Assembly (NCBI GenBank): GCA_014621425.1
Contig: JAANBB010000135.1
Span: forward strand, 1-64,000
Length of the DNA: 64,000 nucleotides
Origin: Cylindrodendrum hubeiense
Taxonomy: Eukaryota > Ascomycota > Sordariomycetes > Hypocreales > Nectriaceae
Reading direction: 5' to 3'
This document shows, piece after piece, positions 33,081 to 42,282 of this stretch (position 1 is the first letter of the stretch; each line of letters opens with the position of its first letter). The notes beneath the pieces are model-generated. The model was not told where the DNA came from, did not search any database, and saw only the letters and a list, made by a program, of their open reading frames with translations. The position numbers were made by a program, and so were the translations under genes.

Positions 33081-34664
33081 CTAGTCGTCTAGAAGATCTT
33101 GATTCTCTTCTAGGTACTGTTCTATGCGCTTCACCACCATGGGAGTCTTGGAAAACGCATCCTGAATTCCTCGCAGCTTCGCCGCCAGCTCCTCGCTCGG
33201 CGCCCACCCGTCCCAAGAGGTCACCAGCTGTCGGTCTATGCTGCGATTGCAATTCGTGCATACCAACTTCGGCGGGTGCTTATTCGCGTTGATGCAAGCC
33301 GCAAAGTAGGCAATACTAAACCAGCCTGGTTCCCCGTCGTCAAATCTGTCCTCGAGCTGGCAATGGAACAAGGCCGAGACGAGCTTGGGCATCGCCGAGA
33401 GCGCATCGGCGTAGGCTTCGATGAAAGGCACGAGCGTGTCGTTTTTAGGAATGGCCCGGAAGGAGTCGGTTGGACTCTGTGATGCATATTCAGCCTCTCT
33501 TTGGAAGCTGAACTGTTCTTCGTGGAGGTTCGAGTGGTTGTACTGAGGATCCGGAAGCGTCTCGCTCGTTGACGAGCCGGGTGATTGCGGGAAGCGGCTC
33601 GTGAAGTACCAGTCTCCCGACGGCGTAGTCGCATGGAAATCGACATCGAAGAATCTGAGCCTCGGCCAGGATGTCTCGCTTAGGCCCTGGAGGGGGCGGA
33701 GGAGGGACATGTCGAAAACGCCCGTGATGTCCAGCTTCACGAGGTTCTGTGACAGCTCGCAGATTGCCGAGCTAAGTGGATCCGGGATACCCGGGTTGTG
33801 TAGAATAGGCGGCGAGATGCTCTCATCACGATATCTCCGCAGGAAAAAGTGCAAGTCGGCCCTTTTCAATTCAGGCAGCGACAGTGTCCGAATGGCGTGT
33901 GCAGCATCGTCTCTATTGCGCTTTCGCATATCCGGGAACCGCCTCTCACTGTCGTCCATGTTGATCCTCACGCTTTCGAGGTTCGGCATCTTGGCCGCCA
34001 GGAGTATGGAGACCCTGGGGAAGAGCTGTCGGTATCCGTACTTGTCCTCCTGGTTCAGCATGGTCAGGTGTTTGACTCTGTCGAGCACTGGTAAGTCTTC
34101 TAGATTTAAAAGGTCGATATATGAATGGAGGTAGCGGCCTTCGTGAATGCATTCATCCTCCGTACCGGGTGTTAGACCCCATGGGGCTGTCTGGGACGGC
34201 CACGGGCGATCACTTGGCGACTCTGGGTTATTGATGGCTAGCGCCATGCGACAAGCAATCGTTTTCGAATCTTCCAGCTCCCAAGCTTTGAGGGTTTTGA
34301 ACAGGCGGTGTATAGCCTGCGAGTAAGCATCATCATTGGCAGCTCGTTCTGCTGGAGACTCGGCCCTCAAGCTGGCAGCGGCATCGTAAGATGGGAGGTT
34401 GACGGTGAAGGTCAAGCCGGCTAGCAATGAGCGCCTCGCTGGTGTGAGTAATTGATCGAATTCGGCGAGTTCGTCACTGTTAATCTTGATGTATTTGAAC
34501 GTCAACCTCTCCACGGAGGCCTGCAGGCGGCGTGAGAGTGTGGCCAGAGGCGTCAGAGGCAGTGCAGGCCTTTGGCGTTTATCGTACGGTCCGTTGGGCC
34601 TGAAGTCCTCCGGCAGCAGATAAGACACAATCTGATCAACCAGATCCTGAGGAAGAGCCTCCAT
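33081..34664 (-). CDS. F-box protein, fungal
   Basis: F-box proteins bring substrates to SCF ubiquitin ligases through Skp1. From the ATG at 34664 the single exon gives 527 residues. The F-box is at the extreme N-terminus: MEALPQDLVDQIVSYLLPED, then PLTPLATLSRRLQASVERLT, a usual arrangement in fungal F-box proteins. The rest is Leu-rich with irregular repeats that read like LRR-type strands (VKHLTMLNQ, MPNLESVRIN, LPELKRADLHF, LVKLDITGVFD). The C-terminus has a CTNC pair (LVCTNCNRSIDRQ). The frame is open further upstream to 34883 without an ATG, so an additional 5' exon is possible. The substrate is unknown. Confidence 0.8.
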   Translation of the reverse strand: MEALPQDLVDQIVSYLLPEDFRPNGPYDKRQRPALPLTPLATLSRRLQASVERLTFKYIKINSDELAEFDQLLTPARRSLLAGLTFTVNLPSYDAAASLRAESPAERAANDDAYSQAIHRLFKTLKAWELEDSKTIACRMALAINNPESPSDRPWPSQTAPWGLTPGTEDECIHEGRYLHSYIDLLNLEDLPVLDRVKHLTMLNQEDKYGYRQLFPRVSILLAAKMPNLESVRINMDDSERRFPDMRKRNRDDAAHAIRTLSLPELKRADLHFFLRRYRDESISPPILHNPGIPDPLSSAICELSQNLVKLDITGVFDMSLLRPLQGLSETSWPRLRFFDVDFHATTPSGDWYFTSRFPQSPGSSTSETLPDPQYNHSNLHEEQFSFQREAEYASQSPTDSFRAIPKNDTLVPFIEAYADALSAMPKLVSALFHCQLEDRFDDGEPGWFSIAYFAACINANKHPPKLVCTNCNRSIDRQLVTSWDGWAPSEELAAKLRGIQDAFSKTPMVVKRIEQYLEENQDLLDD

Positions 34665-36724
34665 ATCTAGGTTGGATAAGTCTAATAAGGCGTTGATGGA
34701 TGAAGCAATCGAAACAGCTTGTGCCGCCCCTCCCGATGGGTCGTAGTCTAATGAGTGGGGGGTTGAGTCAGAATGGGATGTGGGGGCGGAGCTGGAACAG
34801 GCTAATTGCCCCTTGAAGTTCTGCGTACCCCGTATGGAGTGATGAAAATCAGCTTCCAATATTGCGCTACATCGACATTGCACGTCTAGGATAAATTAGC
34901 ACCTTGAGGCGCAAGCAGGTATACGGAAATTGCAGATGCTTCAAGTCGCAAACGACGCAAATGATTTGAGCACGAGTGCCCTACAAATTAGGGGGCTGGG
35001 CGTGCTAAAAGTGTAGGCATTACTCCGTAGACACGCGAAAGATAAGGAGCTAGATGATTTAGCGACTTTGCCATGTTTGACCGCATTCTGCCGCCTGGGG
35101 CGAGCCTTTCTGTTGCATCTCCCTCCTGTTATCGTCGTCCTTCGGTCCTAGTGCCCAAGAGACTTTAAGCACCCCTGTTGCATCCCAGGACTGCTCCTGT
35201 AATCCCGTCATCTCGGCGGCATGATTCAATCCACGTCAATAACTGTTGACCACCAGCCATAGCCGACGCAATGCCATCCCATAACATTGGGGTCGGAATA
35301 CAGGACAGGATAGTATCGTCACCTCACAGCCTGAAGACGACTATGACCTCCGGGCCTTGAGACCTTGCTGGACTGGCTGTGATTTTTCTGACCTGACTGG
35401 GGCCTACAGTGGGGAGACACAAGTGCCGATCCAAACCCCCCACTTTAACACGCTCAGCGCGTCCACTTCGCGACTCAACCTTTGGCTTCAAAAGTTGCAA
35501 ACTCAACAATTGTGGATCTAAGGACTCCCAGACTGTATCATGGTCCTTAAAGAGAGGCTGGGATTCAAATGGTGTCCGGCTTTGGTCCCCGGGACTCTCA
35601 GATCACGGTTAACGAATAAGTGTCACTGGGGGCTAGAAGCCCGGCCAGTTCAACAGCGCGTCGGGAGCACGTCGAGCACCCGCCAATGCCATTTATTAGG
35701 TGTGACAGACAGATATCCCGGGTCATTAAGCTCAACCCTTTCCAGCAAGGTGCAGATATTACCTGGGAACCCAGCCTAAGCTGCTCAGTCCGCACTCTAA
35801 CACTATTCCCCAAAGAGGGCATCCAGCACACTTATGCACCTCGCCAACCTCGTCATCGTTATTCAATCGCAATGAGCTCTTACGTGCTCTCATATTACAG
35901 GTTTGGGTCATTGCAGTGGTGGTGTGCAAGTGCAATGCGCCCTCTACAATCATCAGTCTGTCAGAATCCACCCCCAGCCACACTAATCTTCAGAGTACCA
36001 GACAGTCCTCAAAAGCGGTGGAATCGTTCCGCAATAGGTGGTTTGTTAATTTGGAAAACATTCAGGGGTCCTTGGGCTCATATACAATTATAGATGCATA
36101 ACAATGTTCGCTAGTTCACCAAGAAAATGTGTGCTCATGCAAATAAATACTATCTGCATTAATCACTGAATGCAGGGGCGATTGTAGGAATCCATATCGA
36201 GTGATTGACTTGCATCGTTGTCACTAACCTCGAGGACAATTACTCGATAAGCATCTCGATGTCTCAATCAACCAACAAGCTAGGTTAAGATATGGCTGCA
36301 CCACGAACCACGTTGGGGTCCCTTGTCGCCTTGCAATTTGGTTTAGTTAGCAACCCAGTTTTGTGCTTCATTTTAGTTGGAGATGCAATGTTTGCGCCAT
36401 CAGTTGTTAAAATCTCAACGTGCAGTCATAGCGGGTGTAAAGATGAGATCTGCTTCACTGAAAGGATCTTGTAAAATGCAAAATGCAAATCAGCACAGCT
36501 ACCAGCACAAGTGAATATCCAATCCACCTGTTTTCTTACGTCTGGGTAGTATAGAATGTTTGTCTGTTCGTTGTAGGGTAGCTCGGTGTGAAAAGTGGAC
36601 CCGGAGGTGGTCGGGTGGGCGACACCACCACCCACCATTTCGATTCAACCAGACCCGCCGACTCAAAAGTAAATAAAAGAAAAATTGCCAGAGTGTCCGT
36701 CGCTGTAGCAGGTGTCAGACAGGC
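34665..36724. other. Intergenic, 2 kb; no protein gene recognised
   Basis: This stretch lies between the F-box gene start and the 3' end of the U6 gene. No conserved reading frame was found on either strand. Confidence 0.5.
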
Positions 36725-36725
36725 A

Positions 36726-36887
36726 AAAAAATTTGTAGCTTCTCTTTGATTGAGCGTGTCATCCTTAGTGCAGGGGCCATGCTACTGTGAGGGGGTTAGT
36801 ATCAATTATTGGGATCGGCTCGAACGCTTGAGCTGTACTCACATCTTCTCTGTATCGTTTCAATAGACCAAAGTGTTCCGAAGAACA
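36726..36887 (-). ncRNA. U6: U6 spliceosomal snRNA gene interrupted by an mRNA-type intron
   Basis: On the minus strand the RNA begins with the U6 5' stem-loop (GTTCTTCGGAAC, within an 11-bp perfect stem and UUCG-type loop, 36868-36893). It continues CACTTTGGTC and ATTGAAACGATACAGAGAAG with the invariant ACAGAGA box. After GAAGAT comes GTGAGT, then ATACTAAC and CACAG: a complete spliceosomal intron of 58 bp at 36785-36842. The RNA then resumes TAGCATGGCCCCTGCACTAA and GGATGACACGC, covering the AGC catalytic triad and ISL region, and ends in a T7 run (36731-36725), a Pol III terminator. The spliced RNA is about 104 nt, normal for U6. U6 is the catalytic snRNA of the spliceosome. Introns in this conserved core are known from Schizosaccharomyces pombe and some other fungi. 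The intron sits between ACAGAGA and the AGC triad. Confidence 0.95.
36785..36842 (-). other. Spliceosomal intron inside the U6 gene
   Basis: It has a GTGAGT donor at 36842-36837, a branch site TACTAAC at 36801-36795 and a CACAG acceptor ending at 36785. The branch site equals the yeast consensus exactly, and branch-to-acceptor spacing is short. Removing it joins GAAGAT to TAGCATGG, which restores the invariant U6 core. Confidence 0.93.
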
Positions 36888-36902
36888 CTTTGGATGGTTT
36901 TA

Positions 36903-36917
36903 ATTTACTTAATAAAG
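36903..36917 (-). promoter_or_regulatory. TATA-like element of the U6 gene
   Basis: TTTATTAAGTAAAT on the minus strand lies about 17-31 bases before the inferred U6 5' end, the place of the Pol III TATA box in fungal U6 genes. Confidence 0.55.
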
Positions 36918-38254
36918 GTGTGGTGTGATGCTGGGAGGGTGGTGTGGAGATACAGGGATGGGAACTGGGGGTGGTGATTGGGTTTGCTGCTGTGAGGGCG
37001 GCACAAGCGGCATTCCACGGCCCGCACGATAAGTCACGTGACGTGGCAATTACGAGGTTGGTCCCAATGTCCTGTTATACATAGGGAAATTGATGATGGG
37101 AGTGTTATGGCTGCTATTCCTGACTCCTTGAATCGCGATGACGTTATGATCGTGTCTGCGCTATTGCACCCTCAGGCTTCAATGTCCAGCCCCTCATGTC
37201 TTAGTCATCGTGACGTGTTACGTACAAGCCCAGACGGGTGGTCTAAAAGTGTACTCCACAGCGTAAAAGCAATGTTAGACTCGCAGCCTTTAACTTACAC
37301 AGCGGGTCCGGTAATCTCAGTCTCATGGCTCAGTTACCTCACCAACGCACTAAAGACGCAAAATTCCAAATAATATATTCACAGGACACTAATATTCTAA
37401 TATTAAGAAATTCGGTGTGTGTTGGTTGGTAGGTATGGCAAAGGAGCTATTGTGGTGTGGTGAAATACGAGTGAGTGAGAGTCCAGACCGACAACCTTAA
37501 ATACGAGCTCAATCGTGTGTGCGCCTGTCCTTGAGTCCAAAGAAACCAGCAATAAAAATATGGGTTCGGTTATACCTAAAGCACACATCTAATGTTGAAT
37601 ATTACATGAATGTGGCTGGGCCTACCTTTCGGACCTCACAACGTCGATACTCGGCTGCCACTAAAATTTGTATGAAAGGTGCAGAGTTGCTGTCTGTAAC
37701 ATCGTAACAAAACCATGCAATTGAGGCACATTAGACTCCTTGGAAATCTCCATTACTAAAAAAATAGCAGGGAAAATCGGAATCGGAGCGACGCCATCGT
37801 TCAGCTACATTCATGTGTATTATTTAACCTTAGATGTGTGCATTATCACTGACCCTAAACTTGCAAGGACTACGACCTCTTGATAATCTTATGCTTCAAC
37901 ACCTCAGCTTCAATGTAACTAACGGGCTGCTGGAAAATTGCAGGTGCCAGTGAAGCGGCGGAAAAAGCATCGTAACCCAACACCCAAGTAGGTGCCCTCC
38001 CACAGAAAATTCCCAGTTAAGTGTCGTCAGCAAGTCTCCCTGGGTCGGATATGCGCAAGGCCACAGCTGGAGCTATCGGCTATGACAACTTGATTTGAGA
38101 ACCATTAGCGAGGAAAGCATCTAATTAGATGCTTAGCTGAAGGAATGATGGTCTTCGCGTTGGAAAGGCGTTGAAAACCGTGAATGATGTGATGAAAATT
38201 CCGACCTCAAAGACTCGCGACTAACAGCAAAGAAAATCGAGGAAAAATGGGAAT
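36918..38254. other. Intergenic; no gene recognised
   Basis: This is AT-rich and A-tract-containing DNA with short open frames only. A CACGTG box lies near 37034. Confidence 0.45.
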
Positions 38255-38478
38255 TTAATACAAATAATACAAAATTAAAAGGGCTCTGCTACGAGGGCTA
38301 GGTAAGGTCTCGTTCCTCCACCAAGCTATCCTTTTCGAAAGTATCTCTGGTGTGTTGATGCTTGATGTCCCTTAAGGTTCTCTGGTCGGAGACCTTCCCT
38401 TTTTTATCCGCCCTTCCGAGCGGCCCCACATCTCCGGTCCTTCCTGCCCGAAGCGACAGTCCCCGCCGCTTCACCAGT
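38255..38478 (+). repeat. Direct repeat A, copy 1 (partner 42057-42278)
   Basis: About 220 bp beginning ttaatacaaataatacaaaa and ending ccccgccgcttca occur again, in the same orientation, at 42057-42278 with perhaps 10-15% difference plus small indels. On the minus strand both copies can be read as a short basic peptide with the block IKHQHTRD. The pair is 3.8 kb apart. It may be the remains of a transposable element. Confidence 0.8.
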
Positions 38479-38668
38479 CGCATGCTTCCTGGTTTAGGGT
38501 ATCGCACGGGATGTGTTAACATAAGGGCTTAGGGGCTAATGCAATATACAGCTGCTATTCCGTCCTATTGCTGGTATGTCACTGTGGTTAAAATCCAATA
38601 TGAGATACCGGAGTGTGGTTGCAACCGACGGCCAGTCCGCCAAGACGGACCCTGGGTGAAGAACCCGA

Positions 38669-38949
38669 CGCGGAACCTACCATCAAGAACGAACCGACAA
38701 CCCGACGCAGGACGCTCGGTGATCTCCCAGCCTCCAGCTACTACACCCAGGCCCTGACGCAGTTTCTTCGCCGAGACTCCACGCACGGTGATCTCCTAAC
38801 CTCCAGCTACCACACCCAGACCTTGACGCAGAACCTACCATCAAGGACGAACCGACAACCCGACGCAGGACGCTCGGTGATCTCACAGCCTCCAGCTACC
38901 ACACCCAAACCTTGACGCAATTCCTCGGCCGAGACTCCACGCACGCGCT
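38669..38949 (+). repeat. Imperfect tandem duplication of about 160 bp
   Basis: The block starting gaacctaccatcaag, passing through cccgacgcaggacgctcggt and ending ccgagactccacgcacg is present twice, with copies near 38669-38788 and 38828-38949. The connecting piece repeats the cctccagctac part a third time. In one frame the first copy reads SSYYTQALTQFLRRDSTHG, and a second reading SSYHTQTLTQ follows. An acidic stretch (SEDEDDENDED) and coding-like text then continue to about 39110, with one frame change. It looks like the ruin of a repetitive protein gene; the family is not recognised. Confidence 0.6.
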
Positions 38950-39194
38950 CTGCATCAAGGACTCAGAAGACGAAGACGACGAGAATGACGAGGATGGCGT
39001 TGGCTTCCAGGACTGGCTCCAGGATCCGGCGAGCCCGACCTCGCGGCGTCACCACCAAATATCAGTCACGCCAAGGAAACAGCGCCAGATTCGATTTACA
39101 GGATATCTTGAATAGCGAATCTTGGTGTCAGGACGCACTCGAGGATGCTGCAACAACTCTGCGTTGTTATATTGAAGAAAACGACAGGAATATA

Positions 39195-39357
39195 CTTAGT
39201 TATAATTCTCTAAATGTTTAGGTATAATCTCCCATATACTTAGGTATAATTCTCTAAATATTTAGGTATAATTTCCTAAATGTTTAGGTATAATTCCTTA
39301 TACACTTAGGGATAATTCTCTAAGTACTTAGACATAATTCCATATGTACTTAGGTAC
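39195..39357 (+). repeat. 22-bp minisatellite, array 1 (7 units; partner array 46196-46305)
   Basis: Seven contiguous 22-bp units follow the pattern cttaggtataattctctaa plus three variable bases, starting at 39195, 39217, 39239, 39261, 39283, 39305 and 39327, with a partial eighth. The period is exact. The same 22-bp unit forms a second array at 46196. Confidence 0.9.
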
Positions 39358-40163
39358 AAAGCGAATGGACTATTTTGTAACTAAAGGCCTGATCGCGAAG
39401 GCGGAAGGACTGGAAGTTGGGCTGAATCTTGACCTTTATCGTAATCTCGAGGATTCGGTTTGTCAGAGGTGCGGAGTATGCACGCTGAAATGCGTCCCGT
39501 TGTGGAGAGCTGTTGAGATCGGCTGGTGCGTCTGGCACATGGTAGGTCGGTTCGTAGTTGCTGTCGATGCGCAACATGTAAGGATTGAATGACTCGAACA
39601 TGGCAACGAGCATGATTTTCGCCCAGACCCACATGACTGAGTGGTCTTTGACACCCTTCGAGATGGGGAACATTCGATGTAGAGCACCACTTGCAATGAC
39701 CTTGCGACCAAGTCTGTGGTGAGTCACAGTAGGTTTCGTTGCTGCGAGTTCTCTTTCATGACAGTACATGCGCACGATGGTCGGTTCGATCTGCCGCTGT
39801 ACAGGGCATTTGCATCTCTCGCTGGAGTCGTTTCTCGGTAGGAGATGAGGTAGACGAAGTAACTGTTCGACCGTTGGAACTTTGGCGGGTTGGCAGGATC
39901 TTCAACGTTCATGTTCTGGCGCTTTCGGACGTATTCGCACCTGTCCCAAATCTCGTCGATGGAAGGGAGCTCGTTTTGGAAGAGATCGAGAGTGCCACAA
40001 TGGGCCATGCCTGTGGATTGAGTGTTAGATATTTGGATACTTGACCCGAAAAGAAGAAACACCGATAACGTACCGTTCATGAATTCCGTGGCCATAATCC
40101 GACGCTTGTTTGGGTCTCCGATGAGATCCTTCACCTTGTCTGGAACGCCGAAGGCGGTCACGG
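39350..40163 (-). pseudogene. Frameshifted gene of unknown function
   Basis: The minus strand has two overlapping coding-like pieces. The upper one (from about 40161) reads VTAFGVPDKVKDLIGDPNKR. After a likely intron (gtacgt..cacag, about 40016-40075) it continues AHCGTLDLFQNELPSIDEIW and SNSYFVYLISYRETTPARDA to about 39790. The text then continues only in another frame as MYCHERELAATKPTVTHHRL, VMWVWAKIMLVAMFESFNPY and so on, ending at 39350 beside the 22-bp array. A one-base frame change near 39790 is needed to join them. There is no ATG at the upper end, where a dispersed repeat begins. I recognise no family; the gene is probably dead and truncated. Confidence 0.45.
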
Positions 40164-40170
40164 CTGCTGT

Positions 40171-40222
40171 CGCATTGCCGGCTACAGCAAAAGGGAATGA
40201 TCACTCCACCAATGCGTAGTAT
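40171..40222 (+). repeat. Dispersed repeat, copy 2 of 2 (partner at 11781-11835)
   Basis: The block starting gcattgccggctacagca and continuing aagggaatga-cactccacc-aatgcgtagt matches the 11.8-kb copy. Here it abuts the upper end of the frameshifted gene at 39350-40163. Confidence 0.5.
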
Positions 40223-41317
40223 AATAATGGGCTATACTGCTTCTGGCAGCTGCCTGGTTCTCCGCTGTTCCGAATGAAGCGTAAAGACTATCGAGGGAGG
40301 CTCGAAGGGGTGTTGATTGATGCTCAGGATGAAGGCTCAGTGTGGGATGTGCCAGAACGAGGTCAGAGATGACGGGTATCTTGGTGGTAGTGAAACCGCC
40401 AATCTCGATGTGGCTCGATGGAACCTTGCACTTCGGCCATCCAGGCGCGGCGGAAACTGTTGAACTTGGCCCGCAAGTAAGTCCGATGCTTGTCAAGCTG
40501 TACGACCACAAAGAGGCGAGCCGCATCGCGATGCCAACAAACCTAGCAAATAAAGCAGGAAGGAAATGGCGATCAAGGGCTGTTATAGCTGTGATATATA
40601 GAGGCCGGATCAGCCGGTTACTTATATAGATCCTCATCCTGTTCCGACAATGTTATTGAGACCTTTAGTGCTGTAAGCCGCTGTGACCTTAGTCTGACAT
40701 CCTGCCAACAGAAACGGGAGCCAAACCTACAGGAGCGTAGTGGAGAAGATCAACGAAGACAAACGGTCTTGGGGTCTCCGGGGGTCGAAGTTTTGATGCA
40801 TGCGAGGAACGCGTCCAAGATAGCCGACTTTGAATGGGACCAACCCATCGCGAGATGGCGCATCCAAGTTGTTGATCTCAGCCTGGCTGAGGCTGAATGA
40901 CCTTGAAGGTCTTATATAGGCAGGCATCTTGGAAGCGATGATGAAGGAAGAATAATAACGAAAGGAAAAGAAAACAGGAATAGAGCAAATTTAAATGCCC
41001 GGAGTGTTTGCGTGCAAAATTGGGCGAGAGGTGATTCACAAACAAGTCAACGGCGGGGTCATGTACCTCCGCGCCGGCGTTGGTCAGGCACCTGCGGTCA
41101 CCGGCAATAGGCCTCCCCAATATGGAATACTGAATGCGTAAGCTCGAACGCCGCCTGGCTGTGTGTTTGTGTGATCCTGCTCCGAGGTGTGAGCCGTTGC
41201 GGTGCAGTGATTCAGGCAACATCGTGGGTTGCCGTCACGGCATTACCGAAACATGCAGTGCCCATGTACCGGCGGCGAGCAGAAAGCCGGCATGGGAATA
41301 ATTCAGGCCTAATTATC
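40223..41317. other. No gene recognised
   Basis: A 152-codon ATG frame on the minus strand (40182-40637) overlaps the dispersed repeat and resembles nothing known, so I do not call it. The rest shows no coding structure. Confidence 0.4.
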
Positions 41318-41433
41318 ATTAGGGAATAAGCAACTAAAATAAAATGCAGCATTAGGGAATAAACAACTAAACAAAGTGCAGTATTAGGGAATAAACGACT
41401 AAGATAAAATGTAGTATTAGGATAAATAAATGC
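41318..41433 (+). repeat. 33-bp tandem repeat, 3.5 copies
   Basis: Units beginning attagggaataa and continuing caactaaa..aaatgcag start at 41318, 41351, 41383 and 41416. The array is bounded by ggcctaattatcatta on the left and ctaataattagcct on the right, which are roughly reverse complements, as in a small inverted-repeat element. Confidence 0.75.
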
Positions 41434-41490
41434 TAATAATTAGCCTTCCTGGATTTCCCTGCTCAAACGTTATATTCGTTACATTGCTGG

Positions 41491-41814
41491 CGACAAGTTA
41501 AATACAACACCGCAGAGTCAAGTAATATTATTATTTATAGTTAAAAAACCCCCCCCCCCGACGAGGCGCCACCATTCCCTACACCCATGTGTATTTATAA
41601 AGAATATTTTTTGATTTAATATTTTTTTGGCCTTAGCCTTAGCCTTAGCCCTGGTCTTTTGCCTGGAATTTTGGCCGGGCTGGCATGTAGCCTTGTTTCT
41701 AGCATATAGGGCCATGGTGGCCGCTATTCTCTCCGTCCACGATTTCTTCGCCTAGTATTCATTAGAACATGTCATGTAAGTATATGTGGCCAATAGTGAA
41801 CTGGATTGTCGGGG
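41491..41814 (-). repeat. Direct repeat B, copy 1 (partner 44168-44462)
   Basis: About 320 bp shares sequence with 44168-44462 in the same orientation: cgacaagttaaatacaac against cgaaaagtcaaatacaac, cgtccacgat, and atatgtggccaatagtga. On the minus strand both read, after a conserved ctag acceptor, as a peptide of the form SWTxRxxxxxAxYxxNKA followed by a Lys/Ala-rich tail (here KTRAKAKAKAKK). A C10 tract lies at about 41550. It looks like a duplicated gene 3' end. Confidence 0.75.
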
Positions 41815-42056
41815 TTTGGAGAAGTCATGACTAGGAAATGATAGGATAACGGAGGTACTAATGAGATCTTTATTATTAATTATAATAGAGAAAGGGATAG
41901 GACCCTAGAATCCGGAAATAATATAGGAATAATTAATAGAATGATAAGAGAAGAAAGAGACCTAGAGTCTCTCTATATAAGGGATAAATAAAAGAGAGGA
42001 TAGTGATAATATTTATATAAGAGTAGTTATCTTATAAGATCTCCTTTATCTATAAA
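41815..42056. other. AT-rich block between two repeat segments
   Basis: This AT-rich DNA contains ctctatataag-like TATA stretches. Together with its edges it runs from TG (41807) to CA (42073), as an LTR would, but no target-site duplication or internal retroelement domain was found. Confidence 0.35.
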
Positions 42057-42278
42057 TTAATACAAATAATACAAAATTAAAAAGGGCTATGCTAGGAGGG
42101 TTAGGGAAGGTCTCGTTCCTCTACTAAGCTATCCTTTCAGAAGGCATCTCTGGTGTGCTGATGCTTGATGCTCCTCAAGGTCTCCGGTCGGAGACCTTCC
42201 CTTTTATCCGCCCTTCCGAGCGGCCCCATATCTCCGGCCCTTCCTGCCCGAAACGGCAATCCCCGCCGCTTCAGTAGT
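42057..42278 (+). repeat. Direct repeat A, copy 2 (partner 38255-38478)
   Basis: This is the second copy of the 220-bp block. It ends a few bases before the stop codon of the broken F-box gene on the other strand. Confidence 0.8.
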
Positions 42279-42282
42279 CAAT

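Noticed and set aside
34665..34883. Longer N-terminus of the F-box protein at 33.1 kb
   Set aside because: The upstream frame has only a GTG at its end and no ATG. The F-box begins right at the inner ATG. A separate 5' exon could not be shown.
40182..40637. 152-codon ATG frame on the minus strand
   Set aside because: It runs into a dispersed repeat, has no family resemblance and no supporting splice or neighbour context.
41807..42073. Possible solo LTR (TGTCGGGG ... TACA with internal TATA)
   Set aside because: The TG end lies within sequence also present in repeat B copy 2 at 44.46 kb, so it is not a clean element boundary. No target-site duplication or retroelement protein was found.
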